This document shows positions 23,890 to 29,164 of a stretch of 43,282 bases of DNA, in pieces. This stretch comes from a virus. The notes below the pieces were generated by a model. It had not been told where the DNA came from, did not search any database, and saw only the letters and a list, made by a program, of their open reading frames with translations. The stretch covers positions 1-43,282 of the IMG/VR virus record IMGVR_UViG_3300020452_000225; one strand, given 5' to 3'. The position numbers and the translations under genes are program-made. The first letter of the stretch is position 1, and each line of letters starts with the position of its first letter.

Positions 23890-24283
23890 AGGCTTTAACC
23901 TCCTGTTTGGCTTTTGTTAGGTGCGAAAGGCTGACCTTTGCGTAATTGTCCAGAAGATTGGTGAAAATCTCACCCTTCGGGGTCAAATACAAGCGATAGC
24001 CCCTCCAGTTGTCTGGGTCTCTCTCTCGTCTCACAAGCTTTAGGCCAGAGCGATGCTGCAGCCGATGCTGTGGTCCGAGCCATGTCACACAACGCGAGAC
24101 ACTGCTTTTCGAGATATTGCAATCTGTCATTAAGTCCTCTTGCTTGCACCCGTTATGGGCAGCAATCCAAAAGAAGATCGACATCAGTTGAGCAGGAAAT
24201 TCCTTCTCACCTGTTGAGCGCAACAGCTCGATGCTCATGAAGGCACGCATTGCACCCTCACTCGTGACTTGGTTAAGTGGCAC
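23807..24283 (-). CDS. MarR-like winged helix-turn-helix regulator
   Basis: This 158-residue protein (GTG start at 24283) contains a wHTH: FPAQLMSIFFWIAAHNGCKQ, then EDLMTDCNISKSSVSRCVTW (helix-turn-helix) and LVRRERDPDNWRGYRLYLTP-KG, the typical MarR/PadR-type wing. It ends in a charged tail overlapping the integrase. Its place between RNA polymerase and integrase suggests control of the choice between lysis and integration or of early transcription. The near-copy GTCTCTCATC of the 10-mer motif abuts its GTG. Specific DNA target and ligand cannot be told from sequence. Confidence 0.75.
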   Translation of the reverse strand: MPLNQVTSEGAMRAFMSIELLRSTGEKEFPAQLMSIFFWIAAHNGCKQEDLMTDCNISKSSVSRCVTWLGPQHRLQHRSGLKLVRRERDPDNWRGYRLYLTPKGEIFTNLLDNYAKVSLSHLTKAKQEVKAFDNIDSKNLGRSPGLHLESEVEEADKR

Positions 24284-24295
24284 TGATGAGAGACA

Positions 24296-24442
24296 CTAGC
24301 AACTCCCGAACTCTAGCTCAATTGAAAAGCATTCCTCGAGGTAGTCAAGCAAATGCGCAAGGATGTAACCCCCGCCCATGTCGTTGTCTCGGTACCAATG
24401 CAACCTCTCGATAGAGGTCGCGTTTGCTGGGTAACTGTTCAT
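24296..24442 (-). CDS. Small hypothetical protein after RNA polymerase
   Basis: This 48-residue acidic protein (MNSYPANATSIERLHWYRDN, then GYILAHLLDYLEECFSIELE) lies 5 bp after the RNA polymerase stop and 12 bp before the regulator's GTG. The tight spacing supports it. The helix ILAHLLDYLEECFSIEL is amphipathic. No family is recognised. Confidence 0.6.
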   Translation of the reverse strand: MNSYPANATSIERLHWYRDNDMGGGYILAHLLDYLEECFSIELEFGSC

Positions 24443-24447
24443 AACAA

Positions 24448-26772
24448 TTAACAAAAGAAGTAGGTGGATTGATTAACGCTGTCGATGTCCAGCGTGTTCT
24501 TCATCAAATCGGGGTCCATCGCCACGCCAACCTCATCAGCCCATTGCTGCAGGACTGGGGCCTTATACATTTCCCCAAAATGCAGGCGGATGTCAGAAGC
24601 CATCTGATCCATGTCGCAAGGTCGGCCCAATACACAGTCATGAATGACGCTGTAAGGCTTATCCCAAAAGGCAAAAGTCAGGTGGATCAAGGCGGCATCA
24701 TTGCCGTGGACAAAATTCGGCGCAAGGGCTGAGCGGTGATGAGCCTTATCGGGTCCGAGGTATCCGTCGCCGACCATGCACTTAATCCGGGTTCCACCCA
24801 TCAGACGAGTCTTGACCTCAACCTGATTGCTGATTTTCAAGTCCTGTTGAACTACGAACCCGCTTGGTGTTGTCCACGTGATCTGCTCTTTGCCGCTGTT
24901 AAGGATTTCTGTAGCTGATTGTTTCAGCCACTTCATCACCTTGATCGGCCCAGGTAGGACCTCAGGGATGGCCTCGCGGAAGATCGCTCTCGTGATGGTT
25001 GTGAGGTCAGTACTCTCGAACTCCCGCTTGGCATCTTTAAGAGCCAGTCGAATGTAGTTACGAGCGCTTGACTCAGTGACACCATACGGGGTGCACATCA
25101 CGCTGCGCTTAGTTTCCTTGCGTGTTATCCAGCTATGAAACTTCTCTGGCATGTGAGCCTTTGAAGCTTCGGCCACTGTCCGGTAAATGTCGGCAGGCCG
25201 TTCCGTTGGGGTGACGTTGGTCCCTGCTGCAGTGTCCCCGCAGAGGGTGAGCGCTGACAGGTGCTGAAGCCCTGAACAGGTGGCATCTATCCCAATTGGG
25301 AGGCCAGAGGTGGTCTTGGTACCGTCGATGAAACAGGCCTTCCATTCGAGCGCTGCTGATAAGAAGCACCAGGGCTCCGCTGCATCGTGCCACCGCTTGT
25401 CGTGAATGGGATCGGAGGCAATCTCACTGATGAGAGATTGGTTGTCCTCTGTCCACTTAACACGATTAGCCATCGTTTCTTTGTCTAGCCCATATTTTGT
25501 GGCTAGATCTATGGCCATCCAATACCTATTAATAGGCCCTTCATCCGCAAAGTAGAAGAGCGACTTGTCAAAGTCGGATCCTTGCGGGTTAAAGGTTGAC
25601 TGGAAATACACCCGGCCCCTGTAATCGAACGATGCGGAAAGCCACATGGCTTTTTCATTGACATACTTTCGGGCCACAAACATGACCTCAGTTGTCCGCC
25701 AATTCTTTTGAGCTAGCTGAGCGTTGAAGTTCTCCGCATTTGTTCGAGCTCTTTTGTAAGTGTCAACTGATTCCTTGTCCGAGTCTTTTTCGAGTCTGTT
25801 CTCAGGAATAGGCATCGGTGCGTCACGCCTGAACTTCCCCACCGACGTGAAGGACTCATAGCAATGCTCCGCAACAGCAAAGATAAGAGGATTGATTTTG
25901 TAGGCCTGGTGTTGAAGAGAGTTCAACATGGCCAAGGGCAGGTCTCCTTGCTTAAGTGGGCCCAATGAACTGGACCGCCTAATTAATGGATTTGACTGTC
26001 TAATTGACTCGGTGAGGTAACCCCCCGAGCTGTCATTTGTCCAGTCAACAGGAGGGCAAAGCATCGGCCATTGACAAAAAGAAAATGATTCCGCTGCAGC
26101 CATGATTGTGTCCCGATAAGACAAGAACTCACGGGTGTAGGTCATGACCTTTTTGGTTTTCCTACCACGCCGCACAAGAATGTGCTCAAGCCACCCAGTC
26201 ACCTCTATCAAGTTGGTCAGTAGCCAGGTTCCGACCTTGTGGTTGATGGTGTTATTCCATATAGGCCACTCGATTTCTTGCCTGTTAAAGGCCCGAGTGA
26301 AAACGGTTGCTTTTTGACCCATACCAGTGGACCGGTGGAAAAAGAACTCGGTCTTTTTGTAGAGCTCCGGCTCTTGCTGCGCGTAGTAAGTCATACGCAG
26401 CTCAAGCTGGACATTCTTCCCGATTTTGGTGGTCAATTCCTGCAGTGAAGGCTCGGGCTCTTTGCCTAAAACATCGAGAACGGTCTTCATGGTGATCAAT
26501 GCCAAAGACTGTGAGTCAGCCTCTTTCAAATGGGCAAAGACCTCAACAGCATCAACAGCGGCTGATCCACGCCGAAGCGTGAACATCCTTTCCTCGATGC
26601 GTTTGGCTACAGGCTCAAGCAACCCCTTGATTGAATGCCGCCCATAGATGGTGTTTGATGCGTAGCTTCGGTCCGCAGCTTCGCGGGTTGAGCTGACGAG
26701 GCGTTGCCGTGCCTCTTCATGGGCTTGTGTCTCACGCTGCAGTTGGCGGCTGATGAGAGATAGGTTTTCCAA
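24448..26772 (-). CDS. Single-subunit RNA polymerase (T7 gp1-like)
   Basis: This 774-residue polymerase has the T7 family palm motifs: IGIDATCSGLQHLSA (catalytic Asp, T7 D537) and VIHDCVLGRP with D712 (T7 D812). SFDYRGRVYFQSTFNPQG is the R-x-R-x-Y motif before the palm, and the C terminus ends with aromatic residues, YFFC. It drives middle and late transcription from phage promoters. It is about 110 residues shorter than T7 RNAP. The start appears to be TTG at 26772: an in-frame stop lies shortly upstream, and the conserved N-terminal helix requires this region, while the first ATG is about 60 codons in. The start lies in a leader carrying both early-region repeat motifs. Confidence 0.95.
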   Translation of the reverse strand: MENLSLISRQLQRETQAHEEARQRLVSSTREAADRSYASNTIYGRHSIKGLLEPVAKRIEERMFTLRRGSAAVDAVEVFAHLKEADSQSLALITMKTVLDVLGKEPEPSLQELTTKIGKNVQLELRMTYYAQQEPELYKKTEFFFHRSTGMGQKATVFTRAFNRQEIEWPIWNNTINHKVGTWLLTNLIEVTGWLEHILVRRGRKTKKVMTYTREFLSYRDTIMAAAESFSFCQWPMLCPPVDWTNDSSGGYLTESIRQSNPLIRRSSSLGPLKQGDLPLAMLNSLQHQAYKINPLIFAVAEHCYESFTSVGKFRRDAPMPIPENRLEKDSDKESVDTYKRARTNAENFNAQLAQKNWRTTEVMFVARKYVNEKAMWLSASFDYRGRVYFQSTFNPQGSDFDKSLFYFADEGPINRYWMAIDLATKYGLDKETMANRVKWTEDNQSLISEIASDPIHDKRWHDAAEPWCFLSAALEWKACFIDGTKTTSGLPIGIDATCSGLQHLSALTLCGDTAAGTNVTPTERPADIYRTVAEASKAHMPEKFHSWITRKETKRSVMCTPYGVTESSARNYIRLALKDAKREFESTDLTTITRAIFREAIPEVLPGPIKVMKWLKQSATEILNSGKEQITWTTPSGFVVQQDLKISNQVEVKTRLMGGTRIKCMVGDGYLGPDKAHHRSALAPNFVHGNDAALIHLTFAFWDKPYSVIHDCVLGRPCDMDQMASDIRLHFGEMYKAPVLQQWADEVGVAMDPDLMKNTLDIDSVNQSTYFFC
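25947..25966 (-). promoter_or_regulatory. Phage promoter candidate inside the RNA polymerase gene
   Basis: ATTGGGCCCACTTAAGCAAG on the minus strand is identical over 20 bp to 30537-30556. The first seven bases match the reported Syn5 RNA polymerase promoter (ATTGGGCACCCGTAA). Sense transcription from here would cover the last half of the polymerase gene, the small 48-residue gene, the regulator and the integrase, ending at the terminator at 22846. Confidence 0.6.
26752..26761 (-). repeat. One-strand 10-mer ATCTCTCATC (RNA polymerase 5' end)
   Basis: One of ten exact copies of this word, all on the minus strand. This copy encodes part of the first residues of the polymerase (LSLIS). Other copies in early leaders are at 22475, 27345, 28301 and 28829, and a one-mismatch copy is at 24285. 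Confidence 0.6.
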
Positions 26773-26777
26773 TTTCA

Positions 26778-26793
26778 GTTGGTGAAGTGGGAA
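26778..26793 (-). repeat. Leader repeat ahead of RNA polymerase
   Basis: TTCCCACTTCACCAAC on the minus strand lies just before the TTG start. It belongs to the family of degenerate CCCAC-n3-CCAAC elements found ahead of many early genes and related to the core of the 20-mer promoter candidate. Confidence 0.6.
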
Positions 26794-26815
26794 GGATTAA
26801 TCAAGACTGCAGCTT

Positions 26816-26947
26816 TTAAGATCTTGCTTGGCCCCGTGTGTAATGCCTGTGAAGTCCAGGGGGGTTGCTCTCAGTGGAGGCCTGGGGCTCTATTTGAGGG
26901 ATGCACAGTGTGCTTAGTGCAAGTGTGGCAATCAGGAACTTAATCAT
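26816..26947 (-). CDS. Small protein with hydrophobic N terminus
   Basis: This 43-residue frame starts MIKFLIATLALSTLCIPQIE, a basic residue followed by a hydrophobic stretch and Cys15, then a hydrophilic tail rich in Pro, Ser, His and Arg. This resembles a short signal peptide or membrane anchor, although the residues before the Cys are not a good lipobox. It overlaps the preceding gene by 8 bp. It might act on the host envelope early in infection. It is weakly supported because it is so short. Confidence 0.45.
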   Translation of the reverse strand: MIKFLIATLALSTLCIPQIEPQASTESNPPGLHRHYTRGQARS

Positions 26948-27128
26948 TGATCAGAATGTCCTCTAGGTCGTTGAGTGAGATGCCTCGCCGTTGACATTCG
27001 GTGACTAGACCGTTCATCAGGGAGACAGTGGCGTCGTCGATGTAGTCCTCGTACATAACCGCAAGCTCACGGTCTGTGAGGTCTTGCATGGTTTCCGCTA
27101 GGTGGAACTGATACTGTTCCCGATTCAT
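26940..27128 (-). CDS. Small acidic early protein
   Basis: This 62-residue protein (MNREQYQFHLAETMQDLTDR start; SLMNGLVTECQRRGISLNDL near the end) is ATGA-coupled to the gene before it. The longer frame upstream of this ATG is Arg-rich and is the preceding gene read out of frame. It is all-helical and acidic, which is typical of early host-takeover proteins. No family is recognised. Confidence 0.65.
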   Translation of the reverse strand: MNREQYQFHLAETMQDLTDRELAVMYEDYIDDATVSLMNGLVTECQRRGISLNDLEDILIND

Positions 27129-27286
27129 TCCCATCTGCCTCGATCTTTTAGGACCTCGACGACGGCGTCGTACTGGGCGCAAATGTTGTCGAAATAGAAG
27201 TCATGTTCTGACGTTGCAAGGATGTCCTCGCCTAAATCGTTGATGCGCTCGACCAGTTGATGGTCGGTCATTTGTACTAGATACAT
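27125..27286 (-). CDS. Small acidic early protein
   Basis: This 53-residue protein starts MYLVQMTDHQLVERINDLGE and continues with DILATSEHDFYFDNICAQYD. A second ATG five codons in is an alternative start. It ends in an ATGA overlap with the next gene. A leader repeat (27306) and a 10-mer motif (27345) lie upstream. The function is unknown. Confidence 0.6.
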   Translation of the reverse strand: MYLVQMTDHQLVERINDLGEDILATSEHDFYFDNICAQYDAVVEVLKDRGRWE

Positions 27287-27305
27287 GAGAAAGGAGGTGG
27301 TTGAG

Positions 27306-27320
27306 GTTTGCTAGGTGGGT
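27306..27320 (-). repeat. Leader repeat in early region
   Basis: ACCCACCTAGCAAAC on the minus strand is a member of the CCCAC-n3-CCAAC family, 20 bp upstream of a small early gene. A second CCACC stretch lies between it and the ATG. Confidence 0.45.
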
Positions 27321-27344
27321 CTGAAAGGCCAGTTAAAGCCGACT

Positions 27345-27354
27345 GATGAGAGAT
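27345..27354 (-). repeat. One-strand 10-mer ATCTCTCATC
   Basis: An exact copy, 2 bp after the stop of the upstream 57-residue gene and in the leader of the next one. It is non-coding here, which argues that the word is not merely a codon preference. Confidence 0.6.
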
Positions 27355-27356
27355 GA

Positions 27357-27530
27357 TCACCACTCGAAGTCAGGCACAGGCATGATCCGAACGATGCGAA
27401 AGCCAGGCTGCAAAAGCTCGGCTGCGCCTTGCTGTGCTGTGAGCGTGTCTGTGGCGTAGGTACACCAACAGCGCTTATCACCCGATTCATCGAGGTAATA
27501 AACTTCATACGCTTGCAATTTAGATCTCAT
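27357..27530 (-). CDS. Small early protein, member of a two-gene family
   Basis: This 57-residue protein (MRSKLQAYEVYYLDESGDKR, then CWCTYATDTLTAQQGAAELL and QPGFRIVRIMPVPDFEW) shares the pattern Y-E-V-x-Y-L-x-x-x-G-x-K-x-x-W, Ala-rich helix, then P-G and a final strand with P, with the protein at 28426-28608. The two are probably diverged duplicates with a beta-alpha-beta layout. The gene starts 103 bp from the divergent plus-strand ribbon-helix-helix gene, so the intervening stretch may hold promoters and operators for both. Confidence 0.65.
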   Translation of the reverse strand: MRSKLQAYEVYYLDESGDKRCWCTYATDTLTAQQGAAELLQPGFRIVRIMPVPDFEW

Positions 27531-27633
27531 TAGAAGGGATCAATTTTGTATAGAATGAGGCCAAACACATGAATTGTGTGTCGTAAAGCACAGTTGTCAA
27601 AAAGGGATTGCGTACCTTCTTGTTTATGTGTTT

Positions 27634-27948
27634 GTGGACAATTTGAAACGAGTTATCATCCAGATGAAAGACTCTTGCCATGCCGTGCTTAAGCAGTACG
27701 CCGCACTTCATGGTTGGACAATGAGCGAAGCCATGTATGAGGCAGCTCGCTACCGCATTCATACCCATGCCAACGCTTGCCCAAAAGTCAAAGCACTGTT
27801 GGATATGCACGGAAAACCGTTGGATCCTCGAATCAATAAACCGTGCTACGGCCATGACTGCTACTCCTGCGGAATGTTTGAGGAGTGCAAAGCCGGAACA
27901 TATAAAGGAAAAGCTCCTCACTTAGACAACTCTTGGGGTGTTGTGTAG
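27634..27948 (+). CDS. Ribbon-helix-helix DNA-binding protein with Cys-rich tail (only plus-strand gene)
   Basis: This protein of about 104 residues starts at GTG 27634 (upstream TTG or GTG and the ATG at 27664 are alternatives). LKRVIIQMKDSCHAVLKQYA followed by ALHGWTMSEAMYEAARYRI fits the MetJ/Arc ribbon-helix-helix: a strand with alternating residues, helix A, a turn with Ser-Glu, helix B. The C-terminal part has four Cys spaced C-x4-C-x2-C-x5-C (PCYGHDCYSCGMFEEC), which could hold zinc or an iron-sulfur cluster. It is transcribed against all other genes, diverging from the 57-residue early gene. A repressor of early genes is the natural guess. Confidence 0.7.
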   Translation: MDNLKRVIIQMKDSCHAVLKQYAALHGWTMSEAMYEAARYRIHTHANACPKVKALLDMHGKPLDPRINKPCYGHDCYSCGMFEECKAGTYKGKAPHLDNSWGVV

Positions 27949-28097
27949 GTACTGGTCAGCATTCGGTACTCGATGCGAAGCATTTCACTCAGTGCCTTAA
28001 GACGAGATCTTTCTGCTTTTCCGGTTGTGCTGTTCAAGAGTTGATAGGTGTTGGCCAACTCAGACCAGATCATTTTTAACTCGTTGTGATGGGTCAT
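27918..28097 (-). CDS. Small early protein, tail-to-tail with the plus-strand gene
   Basis: This 59-residue protein (MTHHNELKMIWSELANTYQL, then RSRLKALSEMLRIEYRMLTS) is helical and basic. Its last 31 bp overlap the 3' end of the ribbon-helix-helix gene on the other strand. A leader repeat lies about 20 bp before the ATG (28119). No family is recognised. Confidence 0.6.
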   Translation of the reverse strand: MTHHNELKMIWSELANTYQLLNSTTGKAERSRLKALSEMLRIEYRMLTSTYTTPQELSK

Positions 28098-28118
28098 ACA
28101 GAAGCAAATTCAAAGCGA

Positions 28119-28135
28119 GTTGGTTGAGTGGGATT
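28119..28135 (-). repeat. Leader repeat ahead of the 59-residue gene
   Basis: AATCCCACTCAACCAAC on the minus strand is a clear member of the CCCAC-n3-CCAAC family. Confidence 0.6.
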
Positions 28136-28300
28136 GAATACCAATTTCAAGCGCCCTCCGGTATGGCCTGGGCGATCCCTCGACTTATCGGCTCTCGGGA
28201 GGACCATCGTCTGAAGCGCTGGGCGGCTTGTTTGATGGACTGAGTATCGCAAGTGGGATTCAGTAATCAATAGATCAAAAGATACAGAGAGCCCTTACAT

Positions 28301-28310
28301 GATGAGAGAT
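28301..28310 (-). repeat. One-strand 10-mer ATCTCTCATC
   Basis: An exact non-coding copy, followed directly by ATG TAA on the minus strand, that is, by a start codon and a stop. The gene that once followed may be lost, or the element does not need one. Confidence 0.6.
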
Positions 28311-28405
28311 AGGTTTACAAGCCCAGTCATACCAATGGAATATAAGGATCTTAATGAATACCTATTTTACTAAATCAATTTCTACATGGTTCGCAGTGAT
28401 ACATA

Positions 28406-28422
28406 GTTGCCTAGGTGGGATG
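28406..28422 (-). repeat. Leader repeat after the 28426 gene
   Basis: CATCCCACCTAGGCAAC on the minus strand, 3 bp after a gene stop and just before an ATG that opens a frame of only 7 codons. Confidence 0.5.
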
Positions 28423-28425
28423 TAT

Positions 28426-28608
28426 TTATTGATACCACGTAATGGTCTTAGGTTTGACATCCAACACCGTTGTTCCTGGTGCTGCCATCTCTAGCCATGA
28501 GCGTTCTGCGTTCATTTCATGCTTGCCTCTCCATAACACCCACTTTTTATTGCCCTGTGGCGTGAGGTAGTGGACCTCATACATGACAGTGCTGCGTTTA
28601 GTAGACAT
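28426..28608 (-). CDS. Small early protein, second member of the two-gene family
   Basis: This 60-residue protein starts MSTKRSTVMYEVHYLTPQGN and ends GTTVLDVKPKTITWYQ. It shares Y-E-V-x-Y-L-x-x-x-G-x-K-x-x-W, a central Ala/Glu helix and a P-G turn with the 57-residue protein at 27357. The ATG at 28608 stands immediately after the U-tract of a terminator hairpin. The ATG at 28584 (MYEV) would align better with the paralog. The function is unknown. Confidence 0.65.
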   Translation of the reverse strand: MSTKRSTVMYEVHYLTPQGNKKWVLWRGKHEMNAERSWLEMAAPGTTVLDVKPKTITWYQ

Positions 28609-28632
28609 AAAAAAAGAGGCCCTTAGGACCTC
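28609..28632 (-). terminator. Terminator or attenuator abutting a start codon
   Basis: On the minus strand GAGGTCC-TAA-GGGCCTC is followed by TTTTTTT and then directly by ATG. The stem needs a U-G pair that exists only in minus-strand RNA. A leader repeat lies 2 bp upstream (28635). This layout, repeat-hairpin-U-tract-ATG, suggests attenuation of the next gene or separation of two early units. Confidence 0.75.
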
Positions 28633-28634
28633 GT

Positions 28635-28650
28635 GTTGGTTATGTGGGAT
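28635..28650 (-). repeat. Leader repeat before the terminator
   Basis: ATCCCACATAACCAAC on the minus strand, one of the closest members to the consensus, between a gene stop and the terminator hairpin. Confidence 0.6.
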
Positions 28651-28654
28651 GGAA

Positions 28655-28828
28655 TCAGTAGCCCAGGTAGTGGAGGATCGTCTTGCCGTCATCCCATTCC
28701 TGAGGTGTGGCTAATCCGATGAACTCGTCTAGGTCTGAGCTGTGCTCTTCAAAGATCTGCTTGATGGCCCAGCTAGGTGCTTTGCCTTCAGCGTCACAGG
28801 TGGAGAGGAATGACTCTTCGTAGGACAT
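28655..28828 (-). CDS. Small acidic early protein
   Basis: This 57-residue acidic protein (MSYEESFLSTCDAEGKAPSW, then AIKQIFEEHSSDLDEFIGLA) has an ATG touching the end of the 10-mer ATCTCTCATC (28829-28838), with a leader repeat at 28843. It ends ahead of a terminator. It is helical, and its function is unknown. Confidence 0.65.
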   Translation of the reverse strand: MSYEESFLSTCDAEGKAPSWAIKQIFEEHSSDLDEFIGLATPQEWDDGKTILHYLGY

Positions 28829-28838
28829 GATGAGAGAT
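28829..28838 (-). repeat. One-strand 10-mer ATCTCTCATC abutting a start codon
   Basis: An exact copy ending directly at the ATG of the 57-residue acidic gene. Any ribosome signal must therefore include or lie upstream of it. There is no Shine-Dalgarno sequence. Confidence 0.6.
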
Positions 28839-28842
28839 GCTT

Positions 28843-28860
28843 GGTTGGCTATGTGGGAAT
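28843..28860 (-). repeat. Leader repeat ahead of the 57-residue acidic gene
   Basis: ATTCCCACATAGCCAACC on the minus strand, near consensus, 4 bp upstream of the 10-mer copy. Confidence 0.6.
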
Positions 28861-28880
28861 GATACAGGAAGAGGGGAGGA

Positions 28881-29069
28881 TTAGCAACCCTCGTTAGTGA
28901 AGCAATCGGTAGGTTCCCAGGAGACAACGCCCCAGGTGTGTTGTCCCTTCCAGATCCTGTTCATTGATGCGGCGTTCTCTTCGGCTGCCTCACGGGTTAC
29001 GAAGACCATACCCATCGATACACCGTTCTTGGTGACTGAGTGGAGCTGGCGCTGAGTGACGTAGGTCAT
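28881..29069 (-). CDS. Small early protein
   Basis: This 62-residue protein (MTYVTQRQLHSVTKNGVSMG, then MVFVTREAAEENAASMNRIW) has a strand-strand-helix look and ends with SWEPTDCFTNEGC. Its ATG follows the leader repeat CCCACTCCAACCG by 0-1 bp. The function is unknown. Confidence 0.65.
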   Translation of the reverse strand: MTYVTQRQLHSVTKNGVSMGMVFVTREAAEENAASMNRIWKGQHTWGVVSWEPTDCFTNEGC

Positions 29070-29070
29070 C

Positions 29071-29084
29071 GGTTGGAGTGGGTT
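29071..29084 (-). repeat. Leader repeat abutting a start codon
   Basis: AACCCACTCCAACC on the minus strand, a shortened family member (spacer reduced), separated from the ATG by one base. Confidence 0.5.
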
Positions 29085-29164
29085 GCTTGATGTCCTAAGT
29101 ATGCACCATCAGTTGGCCATGTGCAACCCATTTGATGGGAGGTCAACATGTCTTAACAATCTCT

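Larger units (their letters stand above)
28098..28425. other. Gene-poor stretch with repeats
   Basis: No convincing gene was found. The stretch holds leader-type repeats at 28119, 28406 and (weaker) about 28250, the 10-mer at 28301, and an AT-rich part at 28310-28400 that could contain a host-type promoter. On the minus strand an open frame reading SIKQAAQRFRRWSSREPISR (about 28150-28245) looks protein-like but has no ordinary start codon. It may be a remnant. Confidence 0.45.

Noticed and set aside
27291-27300. AAGGAGGTGG as a Shine-Dalgarno site
   Set aside because: It would serve the plus strand, where no credible gene follows; on the transcribed strand it reads CCACCTCCTT.
27520-27921. 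133-residue frame on the minus strand opposite the ribbon-helix-helix gene
   Set aside because: Its product is rich in Cys, Phe and His without a plausible fold, while the plus-strand frame gives a recognisable DNA-binding pattern.
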